In this document: piece after piece, positions 1 to 6,938 of the stretch
Numbering within the stretch: position 1 is the stretch's first letter
Layout of the letters: each line of letters starts with the position of its first letter
NCBI GenBank assembly: GCA_003445095.1
Contig: DLVS01000857.1
Coordinates: 1 to 10,957, forward strand
Length of the DNA stretch: 10,957 nt
Origin: Verrucomicrobiales bacterium
GTDB taxonomy: Bacteria > Verrucomicrobiota > Verrucomicrobiia > Limisphaerales > UBA9464
Reading direction: 5' to 3'
Position numbers and translations under genes: made by a program
The notes under the pieces: model-generated
What the model saw: only the letters and a program-made list of their open reading frames with translations
What the model was told of the DNA's origin: nothing
The model's database searches: none

Positions 1-405
1 GAATCGTGGCTGTAGCTGATGAAAACGTTCTTACCGCTCATAGCCCGTCGGTGAATGCCATAGGCTTCCACCGTTGCCCAGGCCAGAAAACACGCTGACG
101 GTTGCTTTTTCCACGTACCGAAATACCAGCCGCGACAACCTCCACTCGCGAAGCAAAGTCAGGCGTTCTTCCCTCCGCAAGGCAAGGTGCCGGGGTCGCA
201 GCCTCAGGTGTTCTCGGCGCGGCCCAATCAAGCCGGTCAAGACAGCCACGGCAACGCCAGGTGTCGCTCGACATTCATGCTGGGCCGCCACGAAATTCGA
301 CCCGCCGCGCCCGAAGCCGTCTTCTCTGCCTGACAAGCAAGAGATTTCAGGTCACATTTTCGGATGGCACGACTCCCCGGATCCAATTCGAGAAGGTTTC
401 CGTCA
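1..405. other. Left-edge region without a supportable gene
   Basis: I see no convincing gene here. Several overlapping open frames exist on both strands, but they are rich in Arg, Ser and Pro, have no recognisable domain, and contradict one another, as chance frames do in GC-rich DNA. A short plus-strand frame is open from base 3 to a TGA at 96-98 (31 codons, including DENVLTAHSPSVNAIGF). It could be the tail of a gene outside the window, but I do not recognise it. No tRNA, strong hairpin or direct repeat was noticed. Confidence 0.4.
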
Positions 406-435
406 TTGCCAAACCGCCATTCCCCCATCTGTAAT
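406..435 (+). promoter_or_regulatory. Possible sigma70-type promoter for the FecR-TPR-barrel gene
   Basis: TTGCCA (406-411) matches the -35 consensus at 5 of 6 bases. It is followed by an 18-bp spacer and TGTAAT (430-435), which matches the -10 consensus at 5 of 6. A transcript starting near 442 would have a leader of about 80 bases before the proposed GTG at 523. It would also exclude the far upstream ATG at 364 as the start. Such pairs occur by chance, so this is only a candidate. Confidence 0.3.
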
Positions 436-522
436 CTCAGCGTGCCTGCGGATCTTGAGCGTCGGCTCCCGACCCACTCCACGCCACCGTTAGGAAGCTG
501 CTTGGCCCGCGACGCCATCACC

Positions 523-3500
523 GTGAAGCAACGCCGAATTCAACCGGTGCGAATCATGACGCTGGCGACCCTTTTCTTCAGCGCCTTCCTGCTCGTGTGC
601 TGGCCGGTCTCAGCCCAGCGTGCGTCAGCCGTCCGCACCAACGGCTTCATTGTCGAAAGCGACCGCGGCACGGTCCAGATCCGAGCCTATCCCAATGATG
701 CTTGGCTGACCCTCCGCGGACCGCGCCAGTCATTGAACCTCCGGGATTCCGTCCGCACCGAACTCCGCAGCGGCGTCACCATCCTGAACCCGCAGACCGT
801 CGGGATCGGTCTCGATGAATCCAGCCGCATCACCGTCGCCGGCGATCGCCTACTGCGGCTTGAGACCGGCAACGCCTTCCTGAAAACCCTCGGCGAAGTT
901 CGCGAAGAAGATGGCCTCGTCGTGCTGCTTCCCGGCGGAAAGGCTCTGGCTCGCGGCACGGAGTGGGTCATCCGAATCGACCCGGAGTCTGGTAAATCCA
1001 CGCTCTCGGTGTTCTCGGGGACCGTCACCCTGGTCAATACCAACCTGCCCGGCGACCCGGCGCAGACGGTGGAAGCGCTCGACGTCGCGGTGATGTCATC
1101 CAATACCCCGCCCACCTTGACAACCGCCAAGCTCACGTCGGCAGGGCTGGGCCACGTGATTCAATGGATGTTATATTATCCTGGAGTGATTTATTTAGGA
1201 GACTTAGGAGCGGCGGTGACCGACGAACCCGCCTTGCGCTTGAGTGTCGAAGCTTACCAACGAGGCAATCTGTTGGCGGCGTTGACGAACTATCCGTCGG
1301 GTCGTCAGCCGTCCTCCAGATTGGAGGCAATTTACCACGCGGCGCTGCTGCTGGCGGCGGGACAGGTCACCGCCAGCGAAGACCTCCTTCGTTGGCCCGG
1401 CGTCTCCTCGGGCGATTCGTCGGTCGAGGAGCGACTGACGCGAGCCTTGCAGGAGGTAGTGGCTACGGTGACGGGTGCTCCCTTCACGGAGTCCGCCGAG
1501 CCGCAATTGGCTTCCGAATTCCTGGCTAAATCGTATTACCTCCAATACTCGCCGCAGGCTCGAAACGAACGCAATCGGCTAGGAAACGCCCTCGCTGCGG
1601 CCCAGGCGGCGACGAAACTGGCGCCAGAGTTTGGTTTCGCGTGGGCGCAAGTCGCCGAGCTTGAATTCGGCTTTGGACGCCGAGGAGAAGCGGAGGCCGC
1701 GATTGACCAGGCACTGAAATACGCCCCCGAAAATGCCCAAGCGTGGACGGTTAAGGGATTCCTCTTAGCGGGACTGAACCAGCTAACTCCCGCCAGCAAG
1801 GCCTTCGAGGAAGCAATCTCCCTGGACCCCAATCTCGGCAACGCGTGGCTTGGACGGGGACTGCTGCGCATTCGCCAAAGGGATATCGCGGGTGGGCTAC
1901 AAGATCTCCAAGTCGCCGTGACCCAAGAACCCAACCGCGCCGTGCTGCGTAGCTATTTGGCGAAGGCCTATGCCGTTGCCGGTAATCCGGAGCGCGCGCT
2001 CTCGGAATTGGCAACCGCCATGAAGTGGGATCCCAAAGATCCGACACCGCCGTTCTATGCCGCCTTGATCAATTCCCAAGAGAATCGCATCAACGCCGCC
2101 GTTCGTGACCTCGAGGCGTCACAAGCTCTGAATGACAATCGGTCCGTCTATCGGTCGGGCTTGTTGTTAGATCAAGACCAGGCCGTACGGGGGGCGAACC
2201 TTGCCGCCATTTACCGTGACGCCGGAATGCTGGACGTCGGTGTTCGCGAAGCCAGCCGCGCCGTGAGTTACGACTACGCCAATGCCTCGGCTCACCTGTT
2301 TCTGGCTAACAGCTACGACGCGCTCCGCGATCCGCGAGGCATCACGTTGCGTTACGAAACGCCTTGGCAAAACGAACTCCTGCTGGCCAATCTGCTCGCC
2401 CCGGCCGCCGCCGGGGCATTCTCCCAGAACGTTTCCCAGCAGGACTATTCCCGGCTTTTTGAGCGTGACCATGCGGGCGTCTTTTCCCAGACGGCCTACC
2501 TCGGCAATGGCGACTGGCTAGAGTCCTTTTCCCAGTACGGCATTTTTGGCGACTCGAGCTACGCCGTCGACGTCAATTACCTTAACCTGGAGGGTTGGCG
2601 GCCCAATGAAGAAGAGCAAAACCTGAGCGTCACCGCAAAGTTCAAGCAACAGATCACCCCAAAGGACAACCTTTTCTTCGAGATGATCTACTCGCAGGTC
2701 GATTCGGGGGATCTAATCCAATATTATGATCCTGCCGACGCACATCCTAATCTTCACTACCAGGAAACCCAACTTCCCATCGCGCTGATCGGCTACCATC
2801 GAGAGTGGAATCCGCAGAGTCATACTTTGTTTCTAGCGGTTCGCGCGGAGGACACCTTAACGGCGAACGACACCGGCTGGAGTACCCTCACGATCAACAC
2901 GAATGATGTTCCACCTTCACTCGGCGCCTTAGCAGATCAACTCTCGTACGACAGCCAATTCGTGCTGTATTCCCTCGAGGCTCAACAAATTTGGGCAACG
3001 GAAGACGGCCGATTTACCAGCATTTTTGGCGGCCGCTATCAATGGGGTGGGTTCGACACCACCAGCAGCCTCGCCGATCCTCGCGCAAACAACGCACCGC
3101 CCTACTGGGACGGTCAGGTCGATCCCGATCTCCAGCGCGGAACATTCTATTTCTATCAGACCGCCGAGCCAGTCAGGACTCTCCAGCTCACGGTAGGGCT
3201 CGCGTATGACAACCTGACGTATCCGGTCAATCATCGGACACCTCCTCTGTTCGATCAGGAATCCAACCTCGCCGAATGGTGCCCTAAGGCCGGCTTTATC
3301 TGGACACCCATGCCCAGCACGCACCTGCGCGGCGGCTACGCCAAATCGGTCGGCGGCGTCAGCTTCGACCAAAGCTTTCGTTTAGAGCCCAATCAAGTCG
3401 CCGGATTCGTTCAGGCATTTCGGAGTCTCGTTCCCGAAAGCATTGCCGGCTCCGTCGTTGCCCCCGTCTTTGATACTTACGGGGCGTCCTTCGATCACCG

Positions 3501-4104
3501 ATTCCCGACAGGGACTTATATCGGATTGACAGGGGCGTGGTTAGAGTCTGATTCCGGCCAGGGACTGGGAGCCTTCAATACCTACGAGCAAACGTTTACC
3601 GATGACGACGGTAATACTGTAACGATAACCACCTTCGAACCGCCGCTCACCCTACATACCGATCTTCACTTCACGGAAAGAAACTTCATCGCGACCTTGA
3701 ATCAACTTCTGTATGAACACTGGTCCTTCGGGGCGACCTACCGGCTGAGCGACGCGCAGCTCCAACAGCAGTTTGTCGAAGCTCCCTTTCTTTACGAGCC
3801 CTCGGCCTTGTTGCAGTCGCTCGACTTGTCCGTCTTATTCAACCACCAATCCGGTTTCTTCGCGGGGTTCGACGGCCTCTGGTTTCACCAAAATAACGAT
3901 GACCCGAGTAATCCGACTCAGACCGGTGACGACTTTTGGCAGTTCAACCTCATCGCGGGATGGCGGTTTCTCCAACGCAGAATTGAAGTGACCGCTGGGG
4001 TCCTCAACCTAACGGCCCAAGATTATCATCTGAGTCCACTCAATTTGATCCCGTACCTCCCTCGGGACCGGGTCTACACGGCCAGCTTGAAGCTCAACTT
4101 TTAG
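523..4104 (+). CDS. Outer-membrane protein with FecR-like, TPR and beta-barrel domains
   Basis: This is a predicted secreted outer-membrane protein of 1193 residues. A GTG start at 523 gives a classical signal peptide: basic n-region (KQRRIQPVR), hydrophobic core, and a PVSA-Q cleavage site near residue 31. An ATG at 556 is possible but lacks the basic n-region; the frame is open back to 364. Residues about 38-190 resemble a FecR domain, with the signature GTEWVIRID then LSVFSGTVTL. A motif QWMLYYPGV (214-222) precedes TPR-like helices at about 355-600 (for example NAWLGRGLLRIRQRDIAGGL). A segment SRLFERDHAGVF (643-654) leads into an aromatic-rich beta-barrel of about 540 residues ending in Phe (SLKLNF), as outer-membrane barrels do. 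I see no TonB box or plug domain, so TonB-dependent uptake is doubtful. The TPR-barrel order recalls polysaccharide exporters such as PgaA or BcsC. The substrate is unknown. Confidence 0.85.
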   Translation: MKQRRIQPVRIMTLATLFFSAFLLVCWPVSAQRASAVRTNGFIVESDRGTVQIRAYPNDAWLTLRGPRQSLNLRDSVRTELRSGVTILNPQTVGIGLDESSRITVAGDRLLRLETGNAFLKTLGEVREEDGLVVLLPGGKALARGTEWVIRIDPESGKSTLSVFSGTVTLVNTNLPGDPAQTVEALDVAVMSSNTPPTLTTAKLTSAGLGHVIQWMLYYPGVIYLGDLGAAVTDEPALRLSVEAYQRGNLLAALTNYPSGRQPSSRLEAIYHAALLLAAGQVTASEDLLRWPGVSSGDSSVEERLTRALQEVVATVTGAPFTESAEPQLASEFLAKSYYLQYSPQARNERNRLGNALAAAQAATKLAPEFGFAWAQVAELEFGFGRRGEAEAAIDQALKYAPENAQAWTVKGFLLAGLNQLTPASKAFEEAISLDPNLGNAWLGRGLLRIRQRDIAGGLQDLQVAVTQEPNRAVLRSYLAKAYAVAGNPERALSELATAMKWDPKDPTPPFYAALINSQENRINAAVRDLEASQALNDNRSVYRSGLLLDQDQAVRGANLAAIYRDAGMLDVGVREASRAVSYDYANASAHLFLANSYDALRDPRGITLRYETPWQNELLLANLLAPAAAGAFSQNVSQQDYSRLFERDHAGVFSQTAYLGNGDWLESFSQYGIFGDSSYAVDVNYLNLEGWRPNEEEQNLSVTAKFKQQITPKDNLFFEMIYSQVDSGDLIQYYDPADAHPNLHYQETQLPIALIGYHREWNPQSHTLFLAVRAEDTLTANDTGWSTLTINTNDVPPSLGALADQLSYDSQFVLYSLEAQQIWATEDGRFTSIFGGRYQWGGFDTTSSLADPRANNAPPYWDGQVDPDLQRGTFYFYQTAEPVRTLQLTVGLAYDNLTYPVNHRTPPLFDQESNLAEWCPKAGFIWTPMPSTHLRGGYAKSVGGVSFDQSFRLEPNQVAGFVQAFRSLVPESIAGSVVAPVFDTYGASFDHRFPTGTYIGLTGAWLESDSGQGLGAFNTYEQTFTDDDGNTVTITTFEPPLTLHTDLHFTERNFIATLNQLLYEHWSFGATYRLSDAQLQQQFVEAPFLYEPSALLQSLDLSVLFNHQSGFFAGFDGLWFHQNNDDPSNPTQTGDDFWQFNLIAGWRFLQRRIEVTAGVLNLTAQDYHLSPLNLIPYLPRDRVYTASLKLNF

Positions 4105-4162
4105 CGGCAACAGTCGAAGTCTGCTCAGGCAAGGAGTCGTTCCTGGGCTTTCCGGGGTCTGG
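4105..4162. other. Convergent intergenic spacer
   Basis: This 58-bp gap separates two converging genes, so a bidirectional terminator would be expected. The best hairpin is weak: AGGA, loop GTCGT, TCCT (around 4133-4145), with no following T run. I therefore do not call a terminator. Confidence 0.5.
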
Positions 4163-6934
4163 TTAGGGTGTTTCGGGAACCAGCCGATAATATCGTGGCG
4201 AATTCGAGGGCGTGACTTCAAACGTCCGCGCTAGCCCATCTTGAGAATAACTGCCTTCTAATGGGCTGACCGGAAGCCCATTGTCCGAAAAAGCTTCTAC
4301 GGCAAACGAACGATCGGCTGATTCACCCCAGGTTAGTCGAAAAACACCATTCGTTAGCTGAAAGCTCATGCTCGGAGCCCAAGCCAACTGCACTTTGTTG
4401 GAGCTGCCGGCCACGGCGCCTACCCAGTAGCGGTAATCTTTGAGAGCGGAAAATCGAGTTTCGTTCGTCGTGTGCTTGACGTATTCGGTGGCTAGTTCCT
4501 TTGCTTGGCTCACCGAGGTGCCCGCTTTGGTTTGAAATACCGAGAGAACGTTGCTAATTCCGCTATCGATATAATTGATTGTAATTGATTGATTCTGACC
4601 CACCGGACCGAATTCGACCCACTGGAAGCCAGGAATGAAATTCGTCCACTCGATCTTAATCGTCTCCGAATTCGTTTCCACGGATCCCACCCTCAAATAA
4701 TAGTCTTCACCTTTTTTGGCGCTGAGGACCAAGGACGGACGGTTGCCGTAGGGATTCGGCTTAGGAGCCACATCGAAACCGAGAACCTTTCTGCTCGAAT
4801 TGATGATGTCGAGATAGGCATTGGTGCGGGACGAGGTAGCGCGAAAGATTGTTTCGGAATCTTCGGTAGATGTGACCTTATACCAGAGAGTATTGTAGAC
4901 CTGACTCGAATTAAGGACGGGATCGGTGTTTTGTGTACCGGCGTTGGAATTGTTCACAACCGAACTCCCGACCACCCCTTGTCCCACGGAGAAGCTCGCA
5001 CGTCCCACCCGCGTTTCCGATTGCAACAATCGGGCGATCTCGGCAGCCAATGGATCCAAGCGCAACTCATGGATGGAGCGGTTCCCCAACGACGTTTCCT
5101 CGAACAGCGCCTCCAATTTGGGGCTGGCGAGAAGATTGGCTTCGGTGCTGCCTTCCAAAGAGGCGATCTCGCTGGCAACTTCCAACCGGTGACTACCCTG
5201 GAACGCCACCAGTTGATAGTGGCCAATATCACTAATTGAAACGTTTCTGAGAGGTAATGTAAAGGTATATACGGGCAAGTCGTTGCTGACGGCCGCGCCG
5301 AGTGGCTCCCCATTCCGGAACCAACTGAAGGTCGTCTGGGGGGCGTTAGCATTCGTCACCGTGGCTGTCAGGACGACGTCGGTCGGGAGAAAGTTGCCGA
5401 ATTCATCGAGCGGGACCACCACACTGCTCGGCCCCGCACCAAACTCTGGCAAGAGGATGGACGGCTGAAGCTTCCACTGAAGCTGAATGTCGCCGGTGGC
5501 GTTCGCGTAGCCAGCAACCTTGACATAGTAGTCGTTAGGCGTCGCATTGAAACCAACCAAGCTCGTGTGGAATCCTCCGGAATCGTCATCCTTCGCCAAC
5601 GTCTTCGTTGTTCCCGCGCCATCCACCACCACGACTTCGAGCAGCGTGTCAAAACCACTCCCGGCCGTCGCAATCGTGGCGTAACCAGCTGTCGAGGGGC
5701 GCCATCGAATCCAAACCGGCTCCGCCAACCTCTGCAGAGAAACACCCGTTCCAACATCTGCGCTGAGCACCGGAATCAAGAAAGGCGGCTGGTTCGTGGT
5801 GAATGGCAAAACGCCCAGCCCCGCAAACGAAAGGGTAAAGTCGGGGCTGACGTCGGCTCGCAATCCATTTTGCACCACGACTCGATAGGTGCCGGCATCC
5901 GCAAGTCGCAGCCGGCTTAACGTGAGCGTGCTCGTCGTCGCCCCGCGAAGTTCTCCCCGGGCAGTCAAATCACCTGGTTGGCTGCCGTCCAAGCGATCGG
6001 AGAGGTTTTCCCCATTCAATTGCCACTGAAACGAAAGCGGTGCCGTGCCGTTGGCCTCAACGGTCAACGTGACATCGCCGTCGATATCGACGCTGACGGT
6101 CACTGGACCGTTCGGACTGGTAATCGTCGGGGGAGTCGTGGCGGGAAGTACCGTCACGACGGCGGTTGCGCTGGCGAATCCAAATTCGTTGGCAATCGCG
6201 ACCGTGTACGGCCCGGAGCTGGATTCCTCCAGGCGCGATAGCCGTAATACGCGATTGGTTGCGCCCGAGATAATCAGGTCGTTCCAATACCATTGGTAGG
6301 CTAAGGGCTGATCACCGTCCGCCGCCACCTCGAGGTCAACCGTGCCGCCCACTGTCGCAGTTTGGTCGACGGGCGCTGTCCTTATTCGCGGCGGAAAGGC
6401 CGACACCAAAAGGAAAACCGTGGTACTTGGTATACCTCGGAAGCTGCCCGAGATCTGGGCGAACATGTTCGAGGTGATTAGTCCAGTGGCCTGCGCCCGA
6501 CCATCGCTAGTCAGAGAAACAATTGGATATCGGGCCGCTTCCCACAGGATTTCGCTTCCCAACAACTCCCCAATGCTCCCGTCGTCGAGTTCGGCGGTGC
6601 CCGATAATTGAGTCGCCTCGAAAGGGTGTAACACCTGCGGTGAGCCGATGAGGTTGAGCTTGGTTACCTCCGTCAACTGTCCGAGGTATCCGGCGCGATT
6701 CACCGCTAATGGGGTTGCGGACGAAACGACGGAAGCCACACCGGCGACTCCCCCGATCGTCGCGTCGTTCGTGATCCCGGACCCATAACTTCGACCACCG
6801 CCAGCATCAACCGAGAGCAATTCTTGTGCAGGAGCTCGGGCAAAACAAAGCACGCAAATGGCCAGGAAAGTCGCCCAACGTAAGGGCGGCGGCTGACCCC
6901 TGTGGCGGATCGCTTGGCGGTAAAAAGCGTTCAT
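4163..6934 (-). CDS. Secreted modular surface protein with Ig-like and PPC-like domains
   Basis: This is a predicted exported protein of 923 residues that probably acts in adhesion or matrix contact; no enzyme motif is visible. A long n-region and hydrophobic core (ATFLAICVLCFA) end at a likely APAQ cleavage site near residue 37. Residues 41-88 form a Gly-rich module (VDAGGG, TNDATIGGVAGV, GYLGQLTEV) seen in verrucomicrobial surface proteins. Residues 100-178 resemble a Big_2 Ig-like fold. Two I-set-like Ig domains follow at about 181-264 and 268-370 (YQWYWNDLIISG; LADAGTYRVVVQNG). A PPC-like domain lies at 385-490, another Ig-like domain at 495-594, and two more PPC-like blocks at about 645-766 and 767-854. 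The C-terminal module ends in RYYRLVP, typical of this group. There is no LPXTG or PEP-CTERM signal. The start lies 4 bp after the upstream gene's stop, with GAAGG 11 bases before the ATG, so translational coupling is likely. Confidence 0.85.
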   Translation of the reverse strand: MNAFYRQAIRHRGQPPPLRWATFLAICVLCFARAPAQELLSVDAGGGRSYGSGITNDATIGGVAGVASVVSSATPLAVNRAGYLGQLTEVTKLNLIGSPQVLHPFEATQLSGTAELDDGSIGELLGSEILWEAARYPIVSLTSDGRAQATGLITSNMFAQISGSFRGIPSTTVFLLVSAFPPRIRTAPVDQTATVGGTVDLEVAADGDQPLAYQWYWNDLIISGATNRVLRLSRLEESSSGPYTVAIANEFGFASATAVVTVLPATTPPTITSPNGPVTVSVDIDGDVTLTVEANGTAPLSFQWQLNGENLSDRLDGSQPGDLTARGELRGATTSTLTLSRLRLADAGTYRVVVQNGLRADVSPDFTLSFAGLGVLPFTTNQPPFLIPVLSADVGTGVSLQRLAEPVWIRWRPSTAGYATIATAGSGFDTLLEVVVVDGAGTTKTLAKDDDSGGFHTSLVGFNATPNDYYVKVAGYANATGDIQLQWKLQPSILLPEFGAGPSSVVVPLDEFGNFLPTDVVLTATVTNANAPQTTFSWFRNGEPLGAAVSNDLPVYTFTLPLRNVSISDIGHYQLVAFQGSHRLEVASEIASLEGSTEANLLASPKLEALFEETSLGNRSIHELRLDPLAAEIARLLQSETRVGRASFSVGQGVVGSSVVNNSNAGTQNTDPVLNSSQVYNTLWYKVTSTEDSETIFRATSSRTNAYLDIINSSRKVLGFDVAPKPNPYGNRPSLVLSAKKGEDYYLRVGSVETNSETIKIEWTNFIPGFQWVEFGPVGQNQSITINYIDSGISNVLSVFQTKAGTSVSQAKELATEYVKHTTNETRFSALKDYRYWVGAVAGSSNKVQLAWAPSMSFQLTNGVFRLTWGESADRSFAVEAFSDNGLPVSPLEGSYSQDGLARTFEVTPSNSPRYYRLVPETP

Positions 6935-6938
6935 TCCC

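Noticed and set aside
237..521. A 94-codon minus-strand open frame at the left edge
   Set aside because: It has no recognised domain and competing frames of similar length cover the same bases. It also overlaps the proposed promoter of the barrel gene.
4589..5239. A 216-codon plus-strand open frame opposite the Ig/PPC gene
   Set aside because: It has no recognisable domain or signal. It lies fully antisense to a gene with clear Ig and PPC modules, so it is best explained as a shadow frame.
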